NCBI RefSeq assembly: GCF_005484805.1
Contig: NZ_CP039432.1
Location: forward strand, 3,038,001-3,102,000
Source of the DNA: Rhodococcus sp. SGAir0479
Lineage (GTDB): Bacteria > Actinomycetota > Actinomycetes > Mycobacteriales > Mycobacteriaceae
DNA length: 64,000 nt
Direction: 5' to 3'
Positions 32,245 to 40,506 of this stretch are shown here, in pieces. The notes under the pieces are model-generated. The model made no database searches. It was not told the origin of the DNA and saw only the letters and a program-made list of their open reading frames with translations. The position numbers and the translations under genes are program-made. Within the stretch, counting starts at the first letter, position 1. Each line of letters starts with the position of its first letter.

Positions 32245-33039
32245 TCACGCCCCCTTCGCCGGAACGATCTGCAGGTACACCATGGTGAGGATGAGGTTGG
32301 CGAAGAACAGCACCAGGAAGGTGATGACGACCGCCTGGTTCACCGCCTCGCCGACACCCTTCGGGCCGCCCTTGGGCGTCAGGCCCTTGTAGGCCGCGAT
32401 GACGCCCGCGATGACGCCGAAGATCGCCGCCTTCACCTCGGCGATGTACAGGTCCGGCAGCTGTGCCAGCGCGGAGAACGACGCCAGGTACGCACCGGGG
32501 GTACCGCCTTGGAGCACCACGTTGAAGAAGTAGCCGCCCGCGATGCCGACCACGGACACCAGTCCGTTGAGCAACACCGCGACGAGCACCATCGCGAGCA
32601 CCCTCGGCACGACGAGTCGTTGGATCGGATTGATGCCGAGTACTTCCATCGCGTCGATCTCCTCACGGATGGTCCGTGAGCCGAGATCGGCGGTGACGGC
32701 CGAGCCGGCGGCGCCCGCGATGAGCAGTGCGGTGACGATGGGACTGCCCTGCTGGATCACCGCCAGCACGCTGGCGGCGCCGGTGAACGCTTCGGCACCC
32801 AACTGCTTGATCAGCGAGCCGGTCTGCAACGACACGACGGCACCGAACGGGATCGCGACGAGCGCGGTCGGCAGGATCGTGACGCTCGCGATGAACCATG
32901 CCTGTTCGATGAATTCCTTGAACTGGAACGGCCGCCGGAACGTGTTGCGAACAACGTCGACGAACAGCTGGACGATGTTGCCGGCTTGAGTGAGGGCTCC
33001 GGTGACGGGCTTCATCAGCGAGGCGCGAGTACCCCCCAT
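32245..33039 (-). CDS. yrbEA: YrbE-A permease (MlaE family) of the Mce importer
   Basis: A 264-residue MlaE-family permease with hydrophobic segments across the whole length and the signature loop GSRTIREEIDAMEVLGINPI. It contacts the ATPase through that loop by analogy with E. coli MlaE. The ATG at 33039 is 11 bp after the mkl stop. With yrbEB and mceA-F it completes a standard mce locus. Confidence 0.93.
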   Translation of the reverse strand: MGGTRASLMKPVTGALTQAGNIVQLFVDVVRNTFRRPFQFKEFIEQAWFIASVTILPTALVAIPFGAVVSLQTGSLIKQLGAEAFTGAASVLAVIQQGSPIVTALLIAGAAGSAVTADLGSRTIREEIDAMEVLGINPIQRLVVPRVLAMVLVAVLLNGLVSVVGIAGGYFFNVVLQGGTPGAYLASFSALAQLPDLYIAEVKAAIFGVIAGVIAAYKGLTPKGGPKGVGEAVNQAVVITFLVLFFANLILTMVYLQIVPAKGA

Positions 33040-33050
33040 ACGCAGTGCCC

Positions 33051-34100
33051 CTAACCGTGCTCGAACGAGGCCGAGTCGCGGCCGCCGTCGTCGTAAGCGG
33101 GAATGACCTGGGTGGCCTGGTCGTCGTTCATGCTCTCGAGAATGCTCTGCTGCGCATCGGCCGGGAGGGTGTGGAGGATCTCGCGCACCCGAGCCTGTCG
33201 GCGCCCGACCGCCTGACGGACGGGAAGTCCGGGGGTGGCCTCCATCTGCGGAACGACACCGTAGACATCGTCGGTACCACCGTGGTGGTGACCGGCGTCC
33301 ACGAGCGCCTGCTCCTGCGCCATCTGGGCCTCGTCCTTCTCCTCCGACATGCCGATGGGGCCGATCTTGCTGCCGTTGAGGAACTGGTGGACGACCGGCT
33401 CGTCACTGGTGAGCAGCACCTCGCGCGGCCCGAACATGACGAGCTGCTTGCGGAAGAGCATGCCGAGGTTGTCGGGCACCGTGCGCGCCAGGTTGATGTT
33501 GTGCGTGACGATCAGGATCGTCGCGTCGATCTGCGCGTTGATGTCGATCAGCAGCTGGCTCAGGTAGGTGGTGCGCACCGGGTCGAGACCGGAGTCCGGC
33601 TCGTCGACGAGGATGATCTGCGGATCGAGCACCAGCGCTCGCGCCAGCCCGGCGCGCTTGCGCATGCCACCGGAGATCTCGCCGGGCAGCTTGCCTTCCG
33701 CGCCCACCAGGCCGTTGAGCTCGAGCTTCTCCATCACGATCTTGCGGATCTCGGACTCGGACTTCTTGGTGTGCTCGCGCAACGGGAACGCGACGTTGTC
33801 GTACAGGTTCATGGAGCCGAAGAGCGCGCCGTCCTGGAAGAGGACACCGAACAGCTTGCGGATCTCGTACAGCTCCCGCGACGAGCACTGGAGGATGTCG
33901 GTGCCGTCGATGACGATCGAGCCCTCTTCGGGGCGCAGCAGACCGATCAGGGACTTGAGGAACACCGACTTACCGGTGCCCGACGGTCCCAGCAGCGCGC
34001 TGACCTCTCCGGCCGGGAGCGTCAACGACACGTCCTGCCAGATCCTCTGAGAGCCGAAAGACTTCGTGAGCCCCTCGACCGCTACCTCGACTCCCACCAT
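33051..34100 (-). CDS. mkl: Mce-importer ATPase Mkl/MceG
   Basis: A 349-residue ABC ATPase with Walker A GPSGTGKS, Q-loop region FGVLFQDGALFGSMN, signature SGGMRKRAGLARAL, Walker B ILVDEPDSGLDP and H-loop THN. A C-terminal ~100-residue extension (KDEAQMAQEQALVDAG...) is typical of MceG and absent from most importers' ATPases. Mkl energises Mce lipid import and in mycobacteria serves several mce systems. The start is uncertain: ATG at 34100 (GGGAGG close by), GTG at 34097 with better spacing, or ATG at 34121. It occupies the same rplL-proximal place as M. tuberculosis mkl. Confidence 0.93.
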   Translation of the reverse strand: MVGVEVAVEGLTKSFGSQRIWQDVSLTLPAGEVSALLGPSGTGKSVFLKSLIGLLRPEEGSIVIDGTDILQCSSRELYEIRKLFGVLFQDGALFGSMNLYDNVAFPLREHTKKSESEIRKIVMEKLELNGLVGAEGKLPGEISGGMRKRAGLARALVLDPQIILVDEPDSGLDPVRTTYLSQLLIDINAQIDATILIVTHNINLARTVPDNLGMLFRKQLVMFGPREVLLTSDEPVVHQFLNGSKIGPIGMSEEKDEAQMAQEQALVDAGHHHGGTDDVYGVVPQMEATPGLPVRQAVGRRQARVREILHTLPADAQQSILESMNDDQATQVIPAYDDGGRDSASFEHG

Positions 34101-34189
34101 TACCTCCCGCGTCAGGAACATCCCCCCACCGCGTGGTCCACTGTGGGTTGCGTCACTCTATCGCATCGAAGTGTTATCCGTGACACCAA

Positions 34190-34219
34190 ATCCTACTAAC
34201 CAGTAAGTAAGGAATACAA
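34190..34219 (-). promoter_or_regulatory. Candidate promoter of the mkl-mce operon
   Basis: TTGTAT (34214-34219, minus strand), an 18-bp spacer and TAGGAT (34190-34195) give a plausible SigA promoter, with RNA starting near 34183. The spacer holds an imperfect dyad (TTACT ... AGTAG) that could bind a regulator. Confidence 0.45.
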
Positions 34220-34281
34220 GCCGGTAATTTCGGACACTTCGGCGCCGCGCGATGCCGCAGCATCGAACGCTACCGGGATAC

Positions 34282-34317
34282 GGAAAGAGCCGCCCCCCAA
34301 CGGGAACGGCTCTTTCC
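34282..34317 (-). terminator. Terminator of rplJ-rplL
   Basis: GGAAAGAGCCG (34282-34292) pairs perfectly with 34307-34317 over 11 bp, about 35 nt past the rplL stop. It separates rplJL from the mkl-mce unit. Confidence 0.8.
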
Positions 34318-34350
34318 TTCGTTGCTTCGTGGAAGCAGCGCAGATTCGTC

Positions 34351-34737
34351 TTACTTGACGGTGATCTTCGCGCCGGCAGCCTCGAGCTTCTCCTTGGCGG
34401 CGTCGGCCGCGTCCTTGGCAACCTTCTCCAGGATCGGCTTCGGAGCACCCTCGACGAGGTCCTTGGCTTCCTTCAGGCCCAGGCCGGAGACGACCTCACG
34501 GACGACCTTGATGACCTGGATCTTCTTGTCGCCGGCCGACTCGAGGATGACGTCGAACTCGTCCTGCTCCTCGGCAGCGTCAGCAGCGGCAGCCGGGGCG
34601 CCGGCAGCGGCAACGGCGACCGGAGCAGCGGCGGTGACCTCGAAGGTCTCCTCGAACGCCTTCACGAACTCCGAGAGCTCGAGCAGGGTGAGCTCCTTGA
34701 ACTGGTCCAGCAACTCTTCGGTGGTGAGCTTCGCCAT
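34351..34737 (-). CDS. rplL: 50S ribosomal protein L7/L12
   Basis: A 128-residue L7/L12 stalk protein. The N-terminal dimerisation helices ([20 protein letters not shown]) are joined by an Ala/Pro-rich hinge (about residues 38-60) to the C-terminal factor-binding domain ([20 protein letters not shown]). It recruits and activates translational GTPases. GGAAGGA precedes the ATG at 34737; it lies 85 bp after rplJ in the same unit. Confidence 0.98.
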   Translation of the reverse strand: MAKLTTEELLDQFKELTLLELSEFVKAFEETFEVTAAAPVAVAAAGAPAAAADAAEEQDEFDVILESAGDKKIQVIKVVREVVSGLGLKEAKDLVEGAPKPILEKVAKDAADAAKEKLEAAGAKITVK

Positions 34738-34822
34738 GATTGGCGTCCTTCCTCTAAAGTCCTGTGTCGCCGATCCGCGACCGGACAGGTGGTGATGGTT
34801 GTGATGCGCAGGTGCGGATCAG

Positions 34823-35380
34823 CTATTCGGCAGCGGCTTCGGCGGGAGCCTCGGCGGCCCCACCCTCCGCAGCCTTCTTCTCCTGCAGCGCGGCGGCCAG
34901 ACGGGCCACCTGCGAAGCGGGAGCGTTGAACAGGCCGGCGGCCTTTGCCAAGTTGCCCTTCATCGCGCCGGCGAGCTTGGCCAACAGGATCTCGCGGGAC
35001 TCGAGGTCCGCGATCTGGTTGACCTGATCCACGGACAGCGCAGCGCCGTCCATGTACCCGCCCTTGATGACGAGTGCCTTGTTGTCCTTTGCGAAGGCCT
35101 TGATGGCCTTGGCAGCGTCGACCGGCTCGCCCTTGATGAATGCAATGGCGGTCGGTCCGACGAACAGGTCGTCAAGGCCCTCGACGCCCGCCTCAGCGGC
35201 GGCACGCTTGACCAGGGTGTTCTTGGCGACGGAGTAGGTGGCACCCTCTCCGAGAGCGCGTCGCAGCTGCGTCAGACTCGTGACCGACAGACCACGGTAT
35301 TCCGTGATCACGGCGGCGGACGAGTCCTTGAACTGCTCGGTGATCTCTGCAACCGCAGAGACCTTCTCAGGCTTTGCCAT
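34823..35380 (-). CDS. rplJ: 50S ribosomal protein L10
   Basis: A 185-residue L10, the base of the L7/L12 stalk. The N-terminal rRNA/L11-binding domain ([20 protein letters not shown]) is followed by the C-terminal helix that binds L7/L12 dimers and an Ala/Glu-rich tail. L10 normally represses its own operon by binding the leader RNA; a matching leader is present at 35550-35635. The ATG at 35380 has GAGGAGG 6 nt upstream; a longer in-frame reading into the leader is rejected. Confidence 0.97.
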   Translation of the reverse strand: MAKPEKVSAVAEITEQFKDSSAAVITEYRGLSVTSLTQLRRALGEGATYSVAKNTLVKRAAAEAGVEGLDDLFVGPTAIAFIKGEPVDAAKAIKAFAKDNKALVIKGGYMDGAALSVDQVNQIADLESREILLAKLAGAMKGNLAKAAGLFNAPASQVARLAAALQEKKAAEGGAAEAPAEAAAE

Positions 35381-35463
35381 ACTTCGCCTCCTCTCGTGAC
35401 AGTCGTTGTTCCACTGGGACACGGTCTTCCGACGTGAGTCGTCCGACACGGCCCGTGACATGC

Positions 35464-35492
35464 AAAACGCCCCGGTGCAGGGCACACGGGGC
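35464..35492 (-). terminator. Terminator-like attenuator in the rplJ leader
   Basis: On the minus strand GCCCCG(T)GTGC pairs with GCACCGGGGC around a 3-nt loop (35469-35492) and is directly followed by GTTTTG (35463-35468). This is an intrinsic terminator form, placed between the L10 leader motif and rplJ, about 84 nt before the start codon. Confidence 0.65.
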
Positions 35493-35549
35493 GTACACGA
35501 GGAAATCCATCTCCTGGCCGAAGCCTGACGCAGACAAACATCCCCCACC

Positions 35550-35635
35550 TCGTCCTCCTGCGTGGGCCGCCGGGCAATCCCGGACCTTCAACCGATTCCA
35601 TTGCTGGGCACGGTGACCAACGGTCTTGGGTAGAA
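35550..35635 (-). ncRNA. L10 leader (ribosomal protein autoregulatory element)
   Basis: The minus-strand leader contains CCAAGACCGTTGG (35617-35629), matching the conserved stem of the L10 leader RNA, and downstream CACGCAGGAGGACG (35551-35564), resembling its conserved 3' strand. L10 or the L10-L7/L12 complex would bind here. Boundaries are approximate. Confidence 0.7.
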
Positions 35636-35680
35636 CATTTTCGGGGCGGAGTCCGCATCGAGCACCGAACTCCAACGAGA

Positions 35681-35709
35681 AGACTAACGAAGTCCGGGCC
35701 CCAGCGCAA
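35681..35709 (-). promoter_or_regulatory. rplJL promoter
   Basis: TTGCGC (35704-35709, minus strand), a 17-bp spacer and TAGTCT (35681-35686) form a good SigA promoter. RNA would start near 35674, giving a leader of about 290 nt. This accounts for the 480-bp gap between rplA and rplJ together with the leader elements and the rplA terminator. Confidence 0.65.
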
Positions 35710-35793
35710 AACGGATCCCGCCTTCGGGCGGCCGTCGTGCCGAGCGTCACACCCACGGGGAAGCCGGGCCCGCCTCGCCTCGCTCCGGATACG

Positions 35794-35832
35794 CCGAAGG
35801 CCGGCGCAGAGTCACTCTGCGCCGGCCTTCGG
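35794..35832 (-). terminator. Terminator of rplK-rplA
   Basis: A perfect stem of 18-19 bp (arm 35794-35812, CCGAAGGCCGGCGCAGAGT) with a minimal loop lies 28 nt after the rplA stop. No U tract; such long GC hairpins are common actinobacterial terminators. Confidence 0.8.
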
Positions 35833-35860
35833 TGTCGATCAGATCGCGGGAAGCCGCGAC

Positions 35861-36574
35861 TTACTCGCCGTCCTCGAGGAGGTTGCGGGTACGGTTCGGG
35901 TCCACCGGGATGCCCGGTCCGGTGGTGGTCGAAACCGTGACCTTCTTGACGTAACGGCCCTTCGCCGACGACGGCTTCGCACGCAGGATCTCGTCCAGCG
36001 CGGCGCCGTAGTTCTCGACCAGCTTGGCATCGTCGAACGACGCCTTGCCGATCACGAAGTGCAGGTTGGCCTGCTTGTCGACGCGGAAGTTGATCTTGCC
36101 GCCCTTGATGTCGGCGACAGCCTTCGCGACGTCCGGCGTAACGGTGCCGGTCTTCGGGTTCGGCATCAGGCCACGCGGTCCGAGGACGCGGGCGATGCGG
36201 CCGACCTTGGCCATCTGGTCCGGGGTGGCGATCGCGGCGTCGAAGTCGGTCCAACCGCCCTGGATGCGCTCGATGAGGTCCTCGGAGCCCACGGCGTCCG
36301 CACCGGCGGCCTCGGCCTCGGCGGCCTTCTCGCCCACGGCGAACACGACGACGCGTGCGGTCTTACCGGTGCCGTGCGGCAGGTTGACGGTGCCGCGCAC
36401 CATCTGGTCCGCCTTGCGGGGGTCGACGCCCAGGCGGACGGCAACCTCGACGGTCGCGTCCATCTTGGTCGACGACGTCTCCTTGGCCAGCTTCGCAGCC
36501 TGCAGGGGGCTGTAGAGCTTGTCCGCGTCGATCTTCTCAGCGGCGGCGAGGTACGCCTTGCTGCGCTTTGCCAT
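35861..36574 (-). CDS. rplA: 50S ribosomal protein L1
   Basis: A 237-residue L1, the mobile stalk protein of the ribosomal E site. Conserved blocks include [20 protein letters not shown], the [12 protein letters not shown] loop near residues 133-144 and [19 protein letters not shown]. It binds 23S rRNA and in many bacteria represses rplK-rplA translation. AAGGAC precedes the ATG at 36574, though with long spacing. It follows rplK by 114 bp and is closed by the terminator at 35794. Confidence 0.98.
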   Translation of the reverse strand: MAKRSKAYLAAAEKIDADKLYSPLQAAKLAKETSSTKMDATVEVAVRLGVDPRKADQMVRGTVNLPHGTGKTARVVVFAVGEKAAEAEAAGADAVGSEDLIERIQGGWTDFDAAIATPDQMAKVGRIARVLGPRGLMPNPKTGTVTPDVAKAVADIKGGKINFRVDKQANLHFVIGKASFDDAKLVENYGAALDEILRAKPSSAKGRYVKKVTVSTTTGPGIPVDPNRTRNLLEDGE

Positions 36575-36688
36575 TTCTTCTGTCCTTACTTCTCACCCGT
36601 AGGTGAATGGTTCAGTTGTGGTGCGGGCCTGGCCGGCCCTCCCACAGGGAGGAGAAGACCCTGCGTCACGGCAGAGTCCGCTGAGAAA

Positions 36689-37123
36689 TCAGCCCTCGAC
36701 CGTGATGCCCATCGAACGCGCGGTGCCGGCGATGATCTTCGCGGCTGCGTCGATGTCGTTCGCGTTGAGGTCTTCCTGCTTGGTCTTCGCGATCTCGCGC
36801 ACCTGGTCCATGGTCACGGTCGCGACCTTGTTCTTGTGCGGCTCGCCGGAGCCCTTCTGCACACCAGCAGCCTTGAGCAGCAGCTTGGCGGCCGGAGGGG
36901 TCTTCAGCTTGAAGTCGAAGGTCCGGTCTTCGTAGACGGAGATCTCGACAGGGATCACGTTGCCGCGCTGGGACTCAGTCGCCGCGTTGTAAGCCTTGCA
37001 GAACTCCATGATGTTGACGCCGTGCTGACCGAGCGCCGGACCCACGGGCGGTGCAGGGTTAGCCTGACCGGCCTGGATCTGAAGCTTGATGAGCCCTGCG
37101 AGCTTCTTCTTCTTGGGGGGCAT
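36689..37123 (-). CDS. rplK: 50S ribosomal protein L11
   Basis: A 144-residue L11. The N-terminal domain carries the Pro-rich thiostrepton-contact region ([20 protein letters not shown]) near residues 18-38; the C-terminal domain binds 23S rRNA ([21 protein letters not shown]). It works in the GTPase-associated centre and stringent response. The ATG at 37123 follows nusG by 79 bp. Confidence 0.98.
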
Positions 37124-37180
37124 CTTCGTTCCTTGTTCTTACTGGGTGTGTTTCTTGCGAACTGCGTGCAAGTGTGTGGC

Positions 37181-37200
37181 GGTACCCGCGAGCGGGAACC
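37181..37200 (-). other. Hairpin between nusG and rplK
   Basis: GGTACCCGC-GA-GCGGGAACC folds into an 8-bp stem with one A-A mismatch, 2 nt beyond the nusG stop. It has no U tract and may be a weak terminator or processing site. Confidence 0.35.
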
Positions 37201-37202
37201 CG

Positions 37203-38042
<840 letters not shown>

Positions 38043-38078
38043 TCACATCGTTCGGGAACGCCGACGGGCGTGCCCGGA

Positions 38079-38558
38079 TTAGCCGAACAACCAGCTGACG
38101 CCCTTGATGAATCCGACATCGAGGAGGCTGATGAACGTCACCATGAAGGCGACGAACACGACCACCACGCTGGTGTAGGTGACCATCTGCTTACGATTCG
38201 GCCAGATGACCTTACGGAGCTCGGCGACCACTTCCCGCAGGAAGCGGCGAATTCGCTTGAAGATGTTCTCCGCGCGGGGCTGGGCGGCCGGCTTCGCACC
38301 GGAACGCGCCTTGGGCGACTTGACGGAGGTGGCCGCTACGGCCGGCTTCGCCTTCTCGCCGGATTCGACGGCACTCGCACCACCGCGGCGCGCACTGCGC
38401 TTGCCGCTCGGCTTTCCTGCTGGGGCCGCACCGACGGGGCTCTCTTCAGCAGGGACTGGACCGTTGTCGACCTGATCGGAAACGACTGACTCGTCGGCAG
38501 ATCCGGAGTCCGAAGACCCGGAGACGCTGTCGTCGCGCTTGCCGCGCTCCTCGCTCAC
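38079..38558 (-). CDS. secE: Preprotein translocase subunit SecE
   Basis: A 159-residue SecE with a long Ser/Ala/Lys-rich N-terminal extension (about 95 residues), then the conserved amphipathic region IRRFLREVVAELRKVIWPNR and one membrane span (VVVVFVAFMVTFISLLDV). SecE clamps the SecY channel. The GTG at 38558 has GAGGAACG upstream; the open frame extending to 38705 runs through tRNA-Trp and is rejected. Actinobacterial SecE proteins often carry such extensions. Confidence 0.95.
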   Translation of the reverse strand: MSEERGKRDDSVSGSSDSGSADESVVSDQVDNGPVPAEESPVGAAPAGKPSGKRSARRGGASAVESGEKAKPAVAATSVKSPKARSGAKPAAQPRAENIFKRIRRFLREVVAELRKVIWPNRKQMVTYTSVVVVFVAFMVTFISLLDVGFIKGVSWLFG

Positions 38559-38592
38559 CGTCGTTCCTCTCAGTCGCTGGCCAATCCGGGTG

Positions 38593-38665
<73 letters not shown>

Positions 38666-38851
38666 TTGGTCGACCGATCGAACTGGTCGACCTATCTGGG
38701 TTCACATGACATGCGCGCCACCCTGTGGCGGTGTCCGTACGGCCTGTGGAACAGTCCTTACGAGCACCGTAGGGCAGCGCGCAGCGCCTGAGTAACCCCA
38801 GAAACTCTAGTGTACTTCAATGCCCGGATCAAACCCAATCCGCTCGGCCAC

Positions 38852-39277
38852 TCAGGCCAGACGGACCGTTGCGGTGGCTCGTCCGAAGATCTTCCGACCC
38901 TCGAACCGCGCCACGATCGCGACTACTGCGGTCTTGCTCTCGGTGTCCACCGACTTGATCTTGCCGGTGAACTCCACTTCGGCGGCCTTGTCGGCCGCCA
39001 CGTACACCGGGCTGGTGAACCGAACGTTGTATTCGGTCACGGCACCCGGATCGCCGAGCCAGGACGAGACGAATCCGCCGCCCAGACCCATCGTGAGCAT
39101 CCCGTGTGCGACGACGTCCGGCAGGCCGGCCAGTCGCGCCACGTGATCGCTCCAGTGGATCGGGTTGGGATCGCCCGACACGCCGGCGTAGTTGACGAGA
39201 TTGCCTCGGGTCAGGGTGACGACGCGCTCGGGAAGCTCGTCGCCGACCGCGACGTCCTCGAACCTACGGAGCGACAT
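38852..39277 (-). CDS. hadB: (3R)-hydroxyacyl-ACP dehydratase subunit HadB
   Basis: A 141-residue single hotdog protein of the MaoC type, nearly the same length as mycobacterial HadB (142). The hydratase motif with catalytic Asp/His is YAGVSGDPNPIHWSDHVA at about residues 30-47. With HadA it dehydrates beta-hydroxyacyl-ACP in the FAS-II cycle that extends mycolic acid precursors. It overlaps hadA by 14 nt. No hadC gene lies between it and tRNA-Trp, unlike mycobacteria. Confidence 0.92.
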   Translation of the reverse strand: MSLRRFEDVAVGDELPERVVTLTRGNLVNYAGVSGDPNPIHWSDHVARLAGLPDVVAHGMLTMGLGGGFVSSWLGDPGAVTEYNVRFTSPVYVAADKAAEVEFTGKIKSVDTESKTAVVAIVARFEGRKIFGRATATVRLA

Positions 39278-39812
39278 GCATCATCACATCCTTGACGGCG
39301 TGGGCGATGTTCTCGTCCACCTCACCCCCGGACCGCGCGACGAGCGTGGTCCAGGTGGTCTGGACCAGTTCGCCGTTGACGTCGGAGATGATGTTCTTGG
39401 TGACGATGATGTCGCTGCCCGCGGCCTGACGGAAGGACTCCAGGTGCACGTCGCAGATCAGTCGGTCACCCGCCACCAGCGGCCGGTGGAAGACGAGGCG
39501 CTGGTCGGTCTGCATGATCTGGCTGAGGTCGTAACCGGTGACGACCTCCTCGAACAGCTTGCGCTGTGCGAGCATGCCCACGATCGACACGAAGGTCAGG
39601 GGCGCCACCAGGCCGTCGTAACCGAGACCCGCGGCCGCATCCTCGTCATGATGGGCGGGATGGTTGTCGAGCACCGCTCGCGCGTACTCGCGGATCTTCT
39701 CCCGACCGATCTCGTAGAAGTCGCTCACACGGTAGTGGTGCCCGACCATTGCGGCCGCATGCGCAGCGGGGTCGACCGCTGATTCGGCCTCACCCACGAC
39801 TGTCTCTGTCAC
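39264..39812 (-). CDS. hadA: (3R)-hydroxyacyl-ACP dehydratase subunit HadA
   Basis: A 182-residue hotdog protein of the HadA type, the non-catalytic partner that gives substrate specificity. Conserved features include MVGHHYRVSDFYEIGREKI, the FHRPLVAGDRL segment and AHHDEDAAAGLGYDGLVAP. It is longer than mycobacterial HadA (158) at the N terminus (VTETVVGEAESAVDPA...), so the first ~20 residues may not be translated; a downstream ATG begins MVGHHYR. It follows rpmG by 83 bp on the same strand. Confidence 0.9.
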   Translation of the reverse strand: MTETVVGEAESAVDPAAHAAAMVGHHYRVSDFYEIGREKIREYARAVLDNHPAHHDEDAAAGLGYDGLVAPLTFVSIVGMLAQRKLFEEVVTGYDLSQIMQTDQRLVFHRPLVAGDRLICDVHLESFRQAAGSDIIVTKNIISDVNGELVQTTWTTLVARSGGEVDENIAHAVKDVMMHVAP

Positions 39813-39895
39813 AGCGAAACACCCCTGCCCTGTAGACGCAATCCGTTAGGGCAGTCTGACAGTGAACCTAACGCGCGAGCGTCGACTCCGAGAAA

Positions 39896-40063
39896 CTACT
39901 TGGACTCGCGATGCGCCCGGTGGGTCCCGCAGTTCGGGCAGAACTTCTTCAGCTCGAGACGGTCGGGGTCGTTGCGGCGGTTCTTCTTGGTGATGTAGTT
40001 GCGGTGCTTGCACACCTCACAGGCCAAGGTGATCTTCGGCCGAACGTCAGTCGAGGAGGCCAC
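39896..40063 (-). CDS. rpmG: 50S ribosomal protein L33
   Basis: A 55-residue L33 ([20 protein letters not shown]...). Two CxxC pairs (CEVC and CPNC) make the zinc-binding, C-plus form. The core [20 protein letters not shown] is the L33 hallmark, and the C terminus HRAHRESK is basic. The GTG at 40063 has GAAGG 7 nt upstream. It sits between tRNA-Met and hadA, the same place as mycobacterial rpmG2. Confidence 0.96.
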   Translation of the reverse strand: MASSTDVRPKITLACEVCKHRNYITKKNRRNDPDRLELKKFCPNCGTHRAHRESK

Positions 40064-40128
40064 GGGGACGCCTTCTTTCGCGTGAGAATCTGATCAGAGA
40101 GAGATCAGGGTGGATCATTCGTCTTGTG

Positions 40129-40201
40129 TAGCGATGGCCGGACTTGAACCGGCGACACAACGATTATGAGTCGTTTGCTCTACCAACTGAGCTACACCGC
40201 C
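40129..40201 (-). tRNA. metT: tRNA-Met (CAT anticodon, elongator)
   Basis: 73 nt with acceptor GGCGGTG/CATCGCT (G1-U72 and G5-U68 wobble pairs), D-box TAGCTCAGTTGG, anticodon loop CTCATAA (CAT) and T-arm GGTTCAAGTCC. It lacks the initiator-type C1-A72 mismatch, so it is the elongator. CCA is not encoded. Confidence 0.95.
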
Positions 40202-40246
40202 TCGGTGTCGAGTGTCGCGCGAAGCTGACGACACCACAATCCAGCG

Positions 40247-40319
40247 AGCCCCCTGACGGAATCGAACCGTCGACCTTTTCCTTACCATGGAAACGCTCTG
40301 CCGACTGAGCTAAGGGGGC
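40247..40319 (-). tRNA. thrT: tRNA-Thr (GGT anticodon)
   Basis: 73 nt with acceptor GCCCCCT/AGGGGGC, D-box TAGCTCAGTCGG, anticodon loop ATGGTAA (GGT) and T-arm GGTTCGATTCC. It is the first gene after the promoter at 40360 and is followed by tRNA-Met 45 bp later. Confidence 0.96.
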
Positions 40320-40359
40320 GTGGCTCTGCTGCGCATTTCTGCTCGCTGAAGCCTCCAGA

Positions 40360-40389
40360 AGATTACACAGACCTTCGCGTGAGTACCAA
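40360..40389 (-). promoter_or_regulatory. Promoter of the tRNA-Thr-tRNA-Met unit
   Basis: TTGGTA (40384-40389, minus strand), an 18-bp spacer and TAATCT (40360-40365) place the RNA start near 40353, about 34 nt before tRNA-Thr. The rest of the 40320-40506 gap holds only this and the terminator at 40444. Confidence 0.6.
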
Positions 40390-40443
40390 ATTCGCTGGTC
40401 AGCGCCGGTAAATCGGCGAACGCCCGACGCGTTCGGGCGCGAT

Positions 40444-40476
40444 TTCCGGACTCCCCCGACCCGAGGGAGTCCGGAA
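40444..40476 (-). terminator. Terminator of the aldehyde dehydrogenase gene
   Basis: TTCCGGACTCCC (40444-40455) pairs perfectly with 40465-40476 around a 9-nt loop, 30 nt after the stop of the minus-strand gene at 40507. Confidence 0.75.
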
Positions 40477-40506
40477 TCGACGACCCGGCGTCTCGATCCG
40501 TGCGGC

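Noticed and set aside
34190-34215. Possible KstR site (TNNAACNNGTTNNA) in the mkl promoter
   Set aside because: AACCAGTA is close but the second half-site and outer T do not match, so cholesterol-type control is not supported.
38668-38693. Two copies of GGTCGACC near the 5' end of tRNA-Trp
   Set aside because: An 8-bp palindrome occurring twice in GC-rich DNA is weak evidence for a regulatory site.
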